A DNA stretch of 64,000 nucleotides from Didymella arachidicola (GCA_016630955.3 CM049992.1:2028204-2092203); one strand, 5' to 3'. Positions 1-10,759 are shown, counted from the first letter of the stretch. The notes: a model not told the origin generated them from the sequence alone. Translations and numbers: made by a program.

Positions 1-2
1 AC

Positions 3-2432
3 CAGATTCCCAACCGGCGTTTCACGCTTTGGTGGTCGCCAACAATCAACCGAGCCAACGTCTACGTTGGTTTCCAGGTCCAGCTTGATCTGACAGGTAT
101 CTTCTTGCACGGCAAGATTCCTACCCTGAAGATATCGCTGATTCAGATATTCCGTGCCCATTTGTGGCAGAAGATTCATGAGTCGGTCGTCATGGATTTG
201 TGCCAGGTCTTCGATCAGGAGTTGGAAGCTCTAGGCATCGAGACTGTCCAGAAGGAAACGATTCATCCCCGAAAATCCTACAAGATGAACAGCTCTTGTG
301 CTGATATCTTGTTGTTCGCCAGCCACAAGTGGAGCGTCTCGCCACCTTCGATGCTGTACGACACGAAGGACACAATGAGCGCCACTACAACGAACAAGTT
401 CTGGATTGACGTCCAGCTTCGTTATGGTGATTACGACTCTCACGACATTGAGCGATACGTCCGTGCCAAGTACCTCGACTACACTCAGGACAGTATGAGT
501 ATCTACCCTTCGGCTACTGGTCTTATGATCGGTATTGATCTGGCTTACAACCTGTACTCCGCCTACGGACAGTACTTCCCTGGTCTCAAGCAGCTCATTC
601 AGCAAGCTATGGCCAAGGTGATGAAGGCCAATCCTGCTCTCTACGTTCTGCGTGAGCGTATCAGGAAGGGTCTCCAGCTCTACGCTTCCGAGAGCAGCCA
701 GGAGTTCCTGAACTCGCAAAACTACTCTGAGCTGTTCAGCAACCAGATTCAGCTGTTCATCGACGACACCAACGTCTATCGTGTCACCATCCACAAGACC
801 TTCGAGGGCAACTTGACTACCAAGCCTATCAACGGTGCCATCTTCATTTTCAACCCCCGTACCGGACAGCTGTTTTTGAAGATCATCCACACGAGTGTAT
901 GGGCTGGACAGAAACGTCTAGGTCAGTTGGCGAAGTGGAAGACCGCCGAAGAAGTTGCAGCTCTCATTCGCTCTCTGCCAGTTGAGGAGCAGCCGAAGCA
1001 GCTGATTGTCACACGTAAGGGTCTGCTGGATCCTCTTGAGGTGCATTTGCTCGACTTCCCCAACATCTCGATCCGTGCATCGGAGCTTCAGCTACCGTTC
1101 CAGGCCGCCATGAAGGTCGAGAAGCTGGGAGACATGATCCTACGAGCTACTGGACCGCAGATGGTTCTCTTCAACCTCTATGATGAGTGGCTGAAGACTA
1201 TCTCATCCTACACCGCCTTCTCACGTCTGATCCTGATCTTGCGTGCTCTTCACGTAAACATGGACAAGACTAAGCTCTTGTTGCGCCCCGATAAGACAGT
1301 CATCACCCAAGAGCATCATATCTGGCCAACACTGTCAGACGAGGACTGGATCAAGGTTGAAGTGCAGCTGCGCGATCTCATCCTAAACGACTACGGCAAG
1401 AAGAACAACGTCAATACCTCCTCGCTCACCAGCAGTGAGGTGCGTGACATCATCCTGGGTATGGAGATCTCCGCACCCTCGATGCAGCGCCAGCAGGCTG
1501 CCGAGATCGACAAGCAGGCCGAGGAGCAGGCACAGCTTACCGCCGTTACCACAAAAACGCAGAATGTCCACGGCGAGGAGATTGTTGTTACTACAACCTC
1601 GCAGTACGAACAAGCCTCGTTTGCGTCCAAGACCGAATGGCGCACAAGGGCGGTGGCCACATCGAACTTGCGCACTCGCGCCAACAACATATACATCAAC
1701 TCGGAGAATGTCAAGGAAGAGGGCCACTTTACCTACGTCATGCCGAAGAATGTTCTCAAGCGATTCATCACCATCGCAGACCTTCGCGTCCAGGTTGCCG
1801 GATATCTGTACGGCAAGTCGCCGCCTGACAACGACCAGGTTAAGGAAATCAGCACCATCGTCATGATTCCGCAGGTCGGCAACACCCGCGACGTTCAGCT
1901 GCCTAAGACTCTCCCTCAGCACGAGTACCTCGACGGTCTCGAGCCACTCGGTATCATCCACACGGTCAGCGGCAACGAGCCGCCTTACATGCAAGCCAGC
2001 GACGTTACCCAGCACGCACGCCTGATGAACCAGCACGCCAGCTGGGACAAGAAGACCGTCTCCATGACGGTCTCGTTCACGCCCGGATCCGTGTCGCTCG
2101 GAGCATGGGCCCTGACGCCGCAGGGCTACAAGTGGGGCGCCGACAACAAGGACACCATGTCCGACAACCCCGCTGGCTTCGACACGAACTTCGGCGAGAA
2201 GTGCCAGCTTCTCCTGTCAGACAAGATCCGTGGATATTTCCTTGTGCCGGACAACGGTATCTGGAACTATAGCTTCATGGGTAGCGCGTTCGGCGCCGTC
2301 GAGAAGAAGCCTGTTCACGTCCGCCTCGACACACCCGTTAGATTCTATGATAGCATTCACAGGCCGATCCATTTCAGCAATTTCGCCGAGTTGGAGGACG
2401 TGTGGGTTGATCGCGAAAACCAGTTCGAGTAG
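3..2432 (+). CDS. PRP8: Pre-mRNA-splicing factor 8, C-terminal part (5' truncated by window edge)
   Basis: Core U5 snRNP protein at the spliceosome catalytic centre. The frame is open from the window edge, with no start codon inside, so about 809 C-terminal residues of a roughly 2300-residue protein are present. The first residues (QIPNRRFTLWWSPTINRANV) are near-invariant Prp8 linker sequence. They are followed by the endonuclease-like and RNase H-like domains and, in the last ~270 residues, the Jab1/MPN domain that binds the Brr2 helicase (HEYLDGLEPLGIIHT and GSVSLGAWALTPQGYKWG lie in it). No intron or frame break in this part. It ends at TAG 2430-2432 after an acidic Brr2-binding-type tail. 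Conserved housekeeping gene marking the inner, core side of the window. Confidence 0.97.
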   Translation, partial: QIPNRRFTLWWSPTINRANVYVGFQVQLDLTGIFLHGKIPTLKISLIQIFRAHLWQKIHESVVMDLCQVFDQELEALGIETVQKETIHPRKSYKMNSSCADILLFASHKWSVSPPSMLYDTKDTMSATTTNKFWIDVQLRYGDYDSHDIERYVRAKYLDYTQDSMSIYPSATGLMIGIDLAYNLYSAYGQYFPGLKQLIQQAMAKVMKANPALYVLRERIRKGLQLYASESSQEFLNSQNYSELFSNQIQLFIDDTNVYRVTIHKTFEGNLTTKPINGAIFIFNPRTGQLFLKIIHTSVWAGQKRLGQLAKWKTAEEVAALIRSLPVEEQPKQLIVTRKGLLDPLEVHLLDFPNISIRASELQLPFQAAMKVEKLGDMILRATGPQMVLFNLYDEWLKTISSYTAFSRLILILRALHVNMDKTKLLLRPDKTVITQEHHIWPTLSDEDWIKVEVQLRDLILNDYGKKNNVNTSSLTSSEVRDIILGMEISAPSMQRQQAAEIDKQAEEQAQLTAVTTKTQNVHGEEIVVTTTSQYEQASFASKTEWRTRAVATSNLRTRANNIYINSENVKEEGHFTYVMPKNVLKRFITIADLRVQVAGYLYGKSPPDNDQVKEISTIVMIPQVGNTRDVQLPKTLPQHEYLDGLEPLGIIHTVSGNEPPYMQASDVTQHARLMNQHASWDKKTVSMTVSFTPGSVSLGAWALTPQGYKWGADNKDTMSDNPAGFDTNFGEKCQLLLSDKIRGYFLVPDNGIWNYSFMGSAFGAVEKKPVHVRLDTPVRFYDSIHRPIHFSNFAELEDVWVDRENQFE

Positions 2433-2581
2433 AAGGGAGGAGCTGTGTGTTTGGGATGACATGTACTCTGTAGCTTTGGCGTTTAAGTGGTTTCGGCGTT
2501 GAAAGGGAGCATCGCAGGCTAGGCGGATGACGATCTGGGAAGCAGACAAAATGTGCATAGTGTATATCATTCATTATAATT

Positions 2582-2788
2582 CTAAAACGTATTCCGGACC
2601 GTCTTTGCGTGGCTTTGTGTTAGTTGTGTGGGCTTGTGGATTTGCGGGCCTGACACAGTCTTGGTGAACCACCACTCCCAAATGAATAAAATTCTCTGGT
2701 ATATGAACTCCTGTTGGAAATTCGCACGCACTTCCCCAGCGAACTGGTCTAATTTGGTAAAGTCGACTTTGCGACCATTCCAGGACAT
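2582..2788 (-). CDS. Small hypothetical protein (68 aa), convergent with PRP8
   Basis: Single-exon ATG-to-TAG frame on the minus strand in the 3' flank of PRP8. The protein begins MSWNGRKVDFTKLDQFAGEV and continues with an aromatic-rich stretch (FIYQRILFIWEWWF) that could be a short membrane or amphipathic segment. The composition looks protein-like rather than random, but the C-terminal 20 residues look less so, and an intron or different end is possible. I do not recognise a family. An overlapping minus frame (2574-2897) is less convincing. Confidence 0.3.
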   Translation of the reverse strand: MSWNGRKVDFTKLDQFAGEVRANFQQEFIYQRILFIWEWWFTKTVSGPQIHKPTQLTQSHAKTVRNTF

Positions 2789-3749
2789 TGCGCATATATC
2801 TTAATTCACCACTTGCACCTAACCATTCAAAAAACCACACCACCACGCCACCCCCCATAATCTCACATAAAACTCGACACTCGCACTGATGCAACACTTC
2901 TGATCATATTAACACTCTCTACCCATCGAAAAACGCGTCTGGTAACAGATGTCGTACGGACTGTGAGACGGCACCGCATGGTGAATGCAGACACAGACGC
3001 TTTAGTGCGTAGATGGGTTCTCCATATTCTCTTTGACCCGCCGGATTATATATTACTAGTATCGCAATACTACGAGATTAGAGTTGTGGTATGATGAGAG
3101 TAGAGCATTGAGTGTGCCCAGATGTGCAGCGATTATGTATGGAATCCTGCTTCCGCAACGAGACGGCTACTCTACCCCAACGAAAACAGTGAGGTATACC
3201 CTCGGCAGCGAGTTGACCTCAAGACTCGCGAGTGCAGTCGTTTTCTTCTACGTGAGCACTCTGAGCTCCATAGACGATTGAGCGGTGCGCAGCTCGTGCA
3301 CAGATTTCACGGTAACTGCAGTGTACATAATCGCATCTGGACTTGAGATGGAAGTGGCCTCTTGCGGGAGATAGTTCTACGGGCTTTTCTATAATAGATT
3401 TCAGATTATCATCAGCCTTAGGATTGACGTGCTTAGGCGATTACAATGAGATGGTGGACATTTTGACCAGAGCTCCCGTCTTATTGTGCAGTTTGCTCCA
3501 CGCACCAAGTTGACAGTACAATGTTCTTCCGGATACGAACGCCAGTCTATCACATATCTGCCTTGTTCAGGATCAAAGCGGAATAGCTAGAGGAAGCTGA
3601 TAAGCCGCCCCACTATGCAGCCATGCGCAGAATTCTGCCGCAATATGCTCCGCGCAAAAACTCATTTCAGTCTAGGAAGACTCTTTTGTAGAAATCTCCA
3701 TGATTGGTTTGTATGTATTGTAAGTGAGTCGACTTTCATCAACAGCATA
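2789..3749. other. Intergenic, nothing recognised
   Basis: About 960 bases between the small minus-strand frame and tRNA-Leu. Only short frames without recognisable features are present on either strand. Confidence 0.5.
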
Positions 3750-3831
3750 GGACAGATGGCCGAGCGGTCTAAGGCGCTAGCTTCAGGTGCTAGTAGAGAA
3801 ATCTGCGTGGGTTCGAATCCCACTCTGTTCA
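3750..3831 (+). tRNA. tRNA-Leu (anticodon CAG), intronless
   Basis: Full cloverleaf can be drawn. The acceptor stem GGACAGA (3750-3756) pairs with TCTGTTC (3824-3830) with one G-T pair, discriminator A3831. The D arm contains the A box GGCCGAGCGGTCTAAGG. The anticodon stem CTAGC/GCTAG encloses loop TTCAGGT with anticodon CAG at 3784-3786. A long class II variable arm follows, as expected for Leu, then T arm GTGGG-TTCGAAT-CCCAC (B box). A T-run at 3838-3842 is a Pol III terminator. It reads CTG codons; no intron next to the anticodon. Confidence 0.96.
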
Positions 3832-4408
3832 CCATTCTTTTTGAACTTATCAGGACTTTGACAGCTGTTGTGGTTGTTGAGGTGTCGTTGCTTTTGTAAT
3901 TTTGTGAGTTTTGAAGTTGGCACGTGATGGAGCGTGCGGCTCCACGCGAGAGAGGCTCGTCGGCATTAGCTCGGCATCTGAAATGGCCCCGGGCCTGTGC
4001 GCAACCCACGAGGTTGCACAGGACAAGCAGCAGTTGCGTTCAAAGACAACCGCACCTTCTTTTTGAATGGCGAATGATGCGACGTCAGATCTGCCTGCCT
4101 CTCTCCTCAGTATGCAGCCACAATGAAACTAACCATGGGTGAGCAGAAGCCGCGCATCTCGATATGGGAAGGTGAACTTGGCCTGTCTTGGAACGCCTCA
4201 TGCATTTGCGGCTGATCTGCCTCGAACCAAGCTGGAGTCCCGCACTTTGAAGAAGCGCTCACTGCTTTGTCTATTCATTCCATGACCTGACCTCAGCATA
4301 TTGATACCTGTCGCTTGCGCTGGTTCCGCTTCTCGTGGCTCCTGTGTATTGCACACCTGCTACGTCTGTGGGACCGCTGTCGATGAGCAGAAGTGCAGCG
4401 CAGCGTGG
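3832..4408. other. Intergenic / promoter region of the GH76 gene
   Basis: Contains the Pol III terminator of the tRNA and the upstream region of the GH76 gene. No further gene supported. Confidence 0.4.
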
Positions 4409-6427
4409 ATGAACACGTCAATGTCTCGAAAGATGACTTTCAAGCTACTCTGCGCTGTCGCAGGTCTCTCTTTGGGTGCCCTTACGTTCACTAAAGCTGC
4501 AGCGCACACGGAGCAGCCTTTGTCAGGTACAATTGGCCGAACGATTGCGCCGCTCGGTACTGAAATCAATACAGAGGCATATCCTCAAGTCTACGAGACG
4601 AGCAATCGCGACTTACCTCAAGCACACCTTGGCCCCTACGAACACGCAACCACTGCCTCCAGCCTCATCGCGCCCTCGATTTCACCTTTCACGACCAACA
4701 CATTACAAGACTTGCACAATGGCCTGGAAACGATGCAGAGCTCGTACTTCTCAATATGGCTGGGAAAGTACACCACTGCAATTGATTGGACAGCTGCAGT
4801 CATGGCAACACATGTTTCAGCAACATTGGCCTCGCTTTCGCGCTCGCTCACGTACACGATGCCTGGGACGTTTGACAAATCCAAGAATCTGGACGTTGAA
4901 GCGCAAATGGTGGAAAACGAGATCAACAAGTATTTTGGCCAGATCGCAACATACTACTTTGGCGAGGACCACTTTGCCATAAGAATGCAAGCGTACGATG
5001 ACATACTCTGGGTTGTGCTTGGCTGGCTCGAAAGCATACAATTCATCGAAGGTCATTCTGCCGAACACTATGCCTCTGGATCACACAGAGAGTCTGCTGT
5101 TCCTGAATGGCATGCACGCCAGTTTCTCCCGGCTTTTGCTCACCGTGCGCGGATCTTCTACGAGCTTGCGGAGAAGGGCTGGGATTGGCGTCTCTGTGGT
5201 GGAGGTATGACTTGGAATCCTCGCCTCCTCCCATACAAGAACGCCATCACGAATGAGCTTTTCATATCGGCAAGCATCGGCATGTATCTGCACTTCGCTG
5301 GCGACACGAACTGTTCGCCATTCCTCTCGCAGTACGACAAGATAAAGGACAAGAAGAAAAGGAAACCGAGCGACAAACTCCTCCATGCGCAGGAGTATGG
5401 CGAGCAGTGTGATAGCAGCATACAGAGCGAGAGCTCGTACGATCCAGTCTACCTGGCCAATGCCATCAATGGCTATGACTGGCTGAAGAACAGCGGCATG
5501 ACAAACAAGCAGGGATTGTACGTTGACGGCTTTCACATTAGCGGCTACCGCACCAACCATAGCAAGACCGAATGCGATGAGCGGAATGAAATGGTATATA
5601 CGTACAACCAAGGTGTCATCCTGTCTGGCCTAAGAGGATTATGGGAAGCAACGGGCAAACAAACTTACTTGGAAGATGGCCATGAGCTCATCCGCGCCGT
5701 CATCCGTGCCACTGGCTGGACGGATGGCCACGCTTTTATCGCCGCCTCCACCCAGCCCGAGAAACCGGAACAGATTCCTGAGTCGCGGCAGGATATCCTT
5801 ACCAGCTGGGCTGGTCTCGGTGCTGAGGGTATTCTGGCTGAAGCATGCGATCCGTCGGGAACTTGCAATCAGGACGGCCAGACTTTCAAGGGCATCTTCT
5901 TCCACCACCTGACTTCTTTTTGCAAACCGCTGCCGACAATACCAGTTCATCCTGGAAGGACGTATGCAGCGAGTCCTGAGACGCGTGTTCTGCATGCTAG
6001 AAGCTGTAAAGAATATACGGAATGGGTCGTGCACAACGCAAAGGCTGCGCTGAGGACGAAGAATGAAGCAGGCCACTTCGGCAGCTGGTGGGGTGCGGAC
6101 GTGCATGCTGCGAAGATGTTGAGAGTCAAGAGACTTGTGAATGCCACTGACTACCGAAACCGACCGGACGAGTACATGGCGCGGTTTGAAGAAGAGGTGT
6201 ACACATCAGATGATGCAGGTGGCACGGAGGACGATGAAGAGCGTTTGGCAGGTCACGATACGACGGGCGACCATGATGGCACGGACTCCAACACTTCTCG
6301 CGATTTGAACGATCGTGGACGGGGGAGAACAATTGAGACGCAGGGTAGTGGCGTTGCGGTGCTAAGGGCGATGCTGGAATTTCAGAAGCTCAGTGAGAGC
6401 GATGCAGATGCGGGGTTCGTTCCGTGA
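4409..6427 (+). CDS. Secreted GH76 family protein (alpha-1,6-mannanase / Dfg5-Dcw1-like)
   Basis: 672 aa, one exon. Start chosen at ATG 4409 because it puts a basic N-terminus and hydrophobic segment (LLCAVAGLSLGALTF) at the amino end as a secretion signal; the longer frame starts at a non-ATG codon. GH76 hallmarks: paired catalytic-type aspartates in AYDDILWVVLGW (D197, D198), CGGGMTWNPR, YKNAITNELFISAS and YTYNQGVILSGLRGLW. Family members cleave alpha-1,6-mannan or, in fungi, transfer GPI-anchored proteins to the cell wall. An insert of lysine-rich sequence near residue 310 and a ~110-residue acidic, low-complexity C-terminal tail are unlike the compact bacterial enzymes. No obvious GPI signal is seen, so it is more likely soluble or wall-bound than anchored. 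Confidence 0.88.
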   Translation: MNTSMSRKMTFKLLCAVAGLSLGALTFTKAAAHTEQPLSGTIGRTIAPLGTEINTEAYPQVYETSNRDLPQAHLGPYEHATTASSLIAPSISPFTTNTLQDLHNGLETMQSSYFSIWLGKYTTAIDWTAAVMATHVSATLASLSRSLTYTMPGTFDKSKNLDVEAQMVENEINKYFGQIATYYFGEDHFAIRMQAYDDILWVVLGWLESIQFIEGHSAEHYASGSHRESAVPEWHARQFLPAFAHRARIFYELAEKGWDWRLCGGGMTWNPRLLPYKNAITNELFISASIGMYLHFAGDTNCSPFLSQYDKIKDKKKRKPSDKLLHAQEYGEQCDSSIQSESSYDPVYLANAINGYDWLKNSGMTNKQGLYVDGFHISGYRTNHSKTECDERNEMVYTYNQGVILSGLRGLWEATGKQTYLEDGHELIRAVIRATGWTDGHAFIAASTQPEKPEQIPESRQDILTSWAGLGAEGILAEACDPSGTCNQDGQTFKGIFFHHLTSFCKPLPTIPVHPGRTYAASPETRVLHARSCKEYTEWVVHNAKAALRTKNEAGHFGSWWGADVHAAKMLRVKRLVNATDYRNRPDEYMARFEEEVYTSDDAGGTEDDEERLAGHDTTGDHDGTDSNTSRDLNDRGRGRTIETQGSGVAVLRAMLEFQKLSESDADAGFVP

Positions 6428-7346
6428 GTTCTGCGCTGCGAGGCTGTGCCTGTACTCGCATTGTATCGTTACTTCAATCGCATCATTTACTTCACCACTT
6501 AACACACCTGCATGATCTGCGTTTGTGGGTTTCCTTTATTGACTATCTTCAGACATACATGGTACTTGCAGTCTGATGCTGCGAGGTTGAGCCCAAGGTT
6601 TATTGGAATAGGCTTCAGCGGTGAGGATAATGAGAGTAGGCTGAGTCTTGGGAGGTTGTTCTTAGTAGCGACAGGGCTCATCTGGGGCTTGTTGGGACTA
6701 TTGGTCTGGTTGGTGTGGCTGGAAGGCTGGTTGAAGCTCTGACAAGGTTTGACAGAACGCTTCGAAACTCGTCAGCGTCACAGATTTCGTAAGGATGCTG
6801 CATCCCTTAGTTCATCTCCTTGTGGTCAGCAAGTGCTTGAGTGGTCATGTCAGGTACTGGAAATACAGTTGGGATGACAGCCGTACTTCCCGAGATGGAC
6901 TACATCTCTTACGTCTATGTGTCATTATTTGAGTACGCCTGATATCACATTCGCAGTCGTGAGGTCTCTTGATCCGTGAGGCTTGCAGATTGCCATGGAG
7001 CTCCTGTGCTCATCGCAAGGTTGCCAGTGTCAATGACCCTCAACTCCCCAATGCTTTTGCTGCGCCCATACCTTGGATCACTCTCTGCATTACACCAAAG
7101 GAAGGTCATGACCTTAGATACGCAAGACCAGAGGAGCCGCACTCAATGGCATGCTCAGATTTAGACAGATCGATACATGCATGTATCTCTTGGGCAGATG
7201 CAGGAGCAATGTGTCAAGCATCAATAACGAGGTATTCAATTGACGAAATAGCACAATTGGCTAAGTTTGGAATATTGACATAGTAAGGACGTTTGGTCGT
7301 GAGTCGCTCTTACAGAGATGTGTATGTGAACGAACTGGCTCGGCAC
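6428..7346. other. Intergenic, nothing recognised
   Basis: About 920 bases after the GH76 gene. Short frames exist on both strands, but none has a domain, signal peptide or codon pattern that supports a gene. Confidence 0.4.
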
Positions 7347-7745
7347 CTAGGACTGACTCTGACTGTTAACAGTCCAAGCAGTGCCGTTGCTTTTAACAGT
7401 CTCCTCGGTGTCCTCATCAGAGACGTGTACGGTGACGTTGAATCCTGTGACGACCGGGCTGGAGCTAGCGCCGTACAGGTTGTACACACCAGCGCTCAGG
7501 ATCAAACTTCCGTTGTAGCTGTCGCTGGCAAGGCCAACCGGTACGGTGGCCTCAATGGTGATGTTCTCGAGTGTGTTGCTCTTGTTGGGGTCCAGGTACG
7601 AGCTCTGAACAAAAGAGCCAAGGGTCGCAGGGTAGCCGGGTGCAAGAGAGTAACCCCATGCTACAGAGATGTCGGCAACAGACTGGACGTAGTTCTCGGT
7701 GATGAAAGTAAGGTTGAAGGTGCTGTTCAGTACGAGAACGGAGGG
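7347..7745 (-). pseudogene. 5'-truncated small secreted protein, NIS1-like
   Basis: The minus strand carries an uninterrupted frame of about 130 codons ending at TAG 7347-7349, with no ATG; it runs into TGA at 7767-7769. The protein (for example FNLTFITENYVQSVADISVA, then YPATLGSFVQSSYLDP, NITIEATVPVGLAS, ASSSPVVTGFNVTVHV) has N-glycosylation sites and resembles the C-terminal two thirds of the NIS1 family of small secreted fungal effectors; the family assignment is from memory of the pattern. The signal peptide and N-terminus are missing. The frame meets the 5'-truncated reductase on the other strand at 7740-7752, so the missing part was probably lost in a rearrangement. Confidence 0.55.
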
Positions 7746-7747
7746 AC

Positions 7748-8725
7748 TCAGACAACGAGATTCTTGTCAAGGTCCGCGCTGTTGCTCTGAGTGCCACAGA
7801 TTTCAAACACATCGACGCCATCTCTCGACCCCATTGTGGTGTTGGCTGCGACTACGCAGGTGTAGTGCACAAAGTGGGGAAAGGCGCAGCAAGGCTCTGG
7901 AAAGTCGGAGGCAGAGTTGCTGGCGCGGTGCACGGAGGCCCATACCGGGATCGAGGCTCGTTTACCGAGTATTTGAAAACAGATGCCGATCTTGCGTGGA
8001 AAGTCACAGAGACCATCGATGATGCTGCTGCTGCGATAACCTATGGCGTCTCCGCCGTCACAGCTGTACTGGCCTTGGAGGGGCGCCTGGGATTCCCTGA
8101 GGTTGAGATTCTGCTAGAGCAAGCTCCAGCGGATGTTAAAGAGAATGGCACCAATTTCATATATGCAGGCTCGACATCTGCAGGTCTTTCGGTCGTACAA
8201 TTAGCCAGGGCCTACGGATGGAAGGTTGCTGCCACCGCTTCACCATATTCGTTCGACCTTGTCAAGAGCTATGGCGCTGACGCCGTCTACAACTATCGCG
8301 AAGACCATGTAGGTTCAGAGATTGCGAGGAACCATCCGGATATCAAACTTGCTGTCGATTGCTTCTGCGAAGGAAAGTCAACGAAGGTCTGCGATACGGT
8401 CATTGGACAGAAGGGTGGTCACGTTACAACTCTACTGCCCTCTACTAAGCCGGCCTTTCCAAATATCAAGCACGAACTCATCATGGCATACACCGTGTTT
8501 GGCCATGAGTTTCATTGGCTTCCCCCCGTGGGACCAAAGTTCCCAGCGGTGCCATCCGACCGCGACATGCTGGTACGGTTCTATGATGCTCTGCCACGGT
8601 TGACGAACGTGCTCAAACCTCTCCCTGTCACTGCAGAGGCTGGAGACATGGATGCGATTCTTTCTGGGTTGCAGAAGTTGCGAGACGGGAAAGTATCGGG
8701 TAGTAAGCTGGTAATCGAGCTCTAA
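7748..8725 (+). pseudogene. 5'-truncated trans-enoyl-reductase-like MDR protein (zinc-independent alcohol dehydrogenase family)
   Basis: Open frame of about 325 codons ending at TAA 8723-8725; it contains no ATG before the conserved domain and is closed upstream by TGA 7715-7717. Conserved parts: NEILVKVRAVALSATDFKHI and GVGCDYAGVV (GroES-like domain), then IYAGSTSAGLSVVQLARAYG, the NADP-binding glycine-rich loop, and DGKVSGSKLVIEL at the end. Family members act as stand-alone enoyl reductases for polyketide synthases (LovC type) or as quinone-reductase-like oxidoreductases. Only about 20-25 N-terminal residues are missing and the rest has no stop or frameshift, so the truncation is recent or an unrecognised upstream exon exists. 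No polyketide synthase is nearby. Confidence 0.7.
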
Positions 8726-9361
8726 TATACTATGAAAATGCCCTCGGGACTAGACCTAATGATAAAGGTACAAGGGTTTATATTTCAATCACGCTACACC
8801 CATACTCCGTTCTCTCCTTCGTGTTAAACGAGCAGTGAACTCAAATATTATCGTGGGCCGCAAATCGGCATGTCTTGTATGGGTACTGCGATGATAGCTA
8901 GTCCAGCTGCATTGATACTAACCACTCTGATGCTTAACCATGCAAGAACGATGGTAGATAGTCCCTAGGAAACATCCAATCGAACGGATCAGTTCTGGAA
9001 AGCACTTACAATGAGTGTACGGTAACTGACACGATGTTCAGAACGCGAAGCGCAAAGCGAATTGGCGTCGCGGTTGTCGGGATTGCGACCAGGGAAGACG
9101 AGAAAATCTGCGTTTGGGAAATCATGTAAGTTGTAAACATTACATTGGTGCAAGTGACAAATACCAGCTTGCTACAAGACTTTCAGAAGCTGGATTTTTT
9201 TCACAATCAGCCACAAAGTCGTACGAGCTGTAGAGTCATTTTGACATGCAGCATTCACACGTGTTCTAACCAGGCACTCTTACAATGCTTCGCACAAAAC
9301 TACTCTCAATCCTCGGGTATGTCACATCGTTCCCGCGCTCCAGTGCACAGACTCGCCTTGT
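8726..9361. other. Intergenic, nothing recognised
   Basis: About 640 bases between the truncated reductase and the 3' end of the HET gene; no gene supported. Confidence 0.4.
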
Positions 9362-10759
9362 TCAGCACGGCGACCTGTCCGGCGTCCCAGCACCCTCTCT
9401 CCGGCCCTGAACTCCAGCAATCTTTTCCCGGGAACCCACGCCATCTCCACGCGCACGCGCAGCATCAAGCTCCGGCGGAATCGGGATGCGCAGGTCTTGC
9501 AGTATGCGCGTGATATCCTGCTCGATTCGCCGATCCTCGGCAGCGCTGTACACAAACGGTTCTGGTCTCTCCGCCGGCCTGGGAACCAGCCCGACGGGCT
9601 CGACGCGCTCGAATACAGCGATGCCCCGCCAGTATTCGATGATGGCTTCTAGCTCGTCCCAGATTCGACCTTTGAGGTTGCGGCAGTACTTGCGTATCTG
9701 CTTCTGGAGAACTGCTCGGAGCAGGTCCCGGGGTGGGATGCTGTAGTCTGGATGGACGCGGAGATCGTCTGGCACGAGGCCCATCAGGCCGTAGATGTAG
9801 TCCAGCGGCTCCGTGCACTCTGAGCTCTGTGCGGTCTTCAGCACAGAGTCCCAGTTTTGCTTTGCACGCCGCGCTTCGTCCTGTTGTATGTACCGTTGTG
9901 CTGACCAGTATAAGAACCGGGCCCAGACGAGCCACGCGCGCGACTCCAGTTCGAGCACGCGGCCTTGGTCGATTCCGCGACAGAGGCGTCGAATGTTCTT
10001 GTACAATTGTTGCACGGCGAAACTCGCATCTTCCAAGTCCCACAGCTCGTCCAGCAGGATGAAACGGACTTGCGAAGCCAGGGAAATCTCTTGGATGATC
10101 CAGAGTCTGTTCCAGTATGAAGAAGCATCTATCTTGAAAAGAATTGATGGAGTAATCATGCTTAACAGACGTATAGCAGACGGCGAGGGATAGTGCAATC
10201 CACCTTGTGGTGCACTTGCCTTTTCTTCATGGCGGATGCGATTAAGCTCTTCTGCACTGAACAAAGGTTGCGCACACTCAACGGGCTCATCGTATGTCGT
10301 CTTGTATGCCGTCGGCCCTGGCCAGACCAGAGTAATTCGTGCAACAGGATAGAGGTCTACCATTTGACTGACTTGAAGACATTTCTCATCATGGTCGCTT
10401 TGGTTGATACAGATCTGATCGATCCAGATCCACTCTTGGCCCCAATTGTCGGTTGTAGCTAAAGCTGTTTGGAGAAAGTCGTAAAGGTTCTGCCTTATGC
10501 TAATGGTGTGGGCGCTTGTCTCTGTGTGAACCAGGATCGTGTGTAAGGGATTTTCTGCTCCCCAGGCATAGGAGAGAGCGTTGAACCGCAGGTTCTCGTC
10601 ATTGAGGTTTGCATGTCGAGTCGTAATTGACACTAATGACCCGGGTGTTTTGTGTTGCTTCTCAGATCGGACAAGACGAAGGAGGCGAATCTCGCCTTTC
10701 CGGGTGTCCAAAGGCCGATAACGATACGGCGCCAGAGATGCGTTACTTGCGCCGTCCAT
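9362..10759 (-). CDS. HET domain protein (heterokaryon incompatibility family)
   Basis: 465 aa, single exon. Start taken at ATG 10759 (MDGASNASLAPYRYRPLD), which begins with the usual Y-x-PLD lead-in; a longer frame from ATG 10843 is possible. HET domain signatures are clear: FNALSYAWG (residues 59-67), WIWIDQICINQSD, the VYP-like LYPVARITLVWPG, and WNRLWIIQEISLA. HET proteins trigger cell death on meeting incompatible non-self hyphae and often behave as effector domains of fungal innate immunity. There is no NACHT or repeat region; after the HET domain comes a helical ~200-residue region and an arginine-rich tail. It is the first accessory-type gene met from the core side. Confidence 0.9.
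   Translation of the reverse strand: MDGASNASLAPYRYRPLDTRKGEIRLLRLVRSEKQHKTPGSLVSITTRHANLNDENLRFNALSYAWGAENPLHTILVHTETSAHTISIRQNLYDFLQTALATTDNWGQEWIWIDQICINQSDHDEKCLQVSQMVDLYPVARITLVWPGPTAYKTTYDEPVECAQPLFSAEELNRIRHEEKASAPQGGLHYPSPSAIRLLSMITPSILFKIDASSYWNRLWIIQEISLASQVRFILLDELWDLEDASFAVQQLYKNIRRLCRGIDQGRVLELESRAWLVWARFLYWSAQRYIQQDEARRAKQNWDSVLKTAQSSECTEPLDYIYGLMGLVPDDLRVHPDYSIPPRDLLRAVLQKQIRKYCRNLKGRIWDELEAIIEYWRGIAVFERVEPVGLVPRPAERPEPFVYSAAEDRRIEQDITRILQDLRIPIPPELDAARARGDGVGSREKIAGVQGRREGAGTPDRSPC

Noticed and set aside
7293..7790. 165-residue plus-strand frame
   Set aside because: Antisense shadow of the minus-strand secreted-protein fragment, which has the better protein signature.
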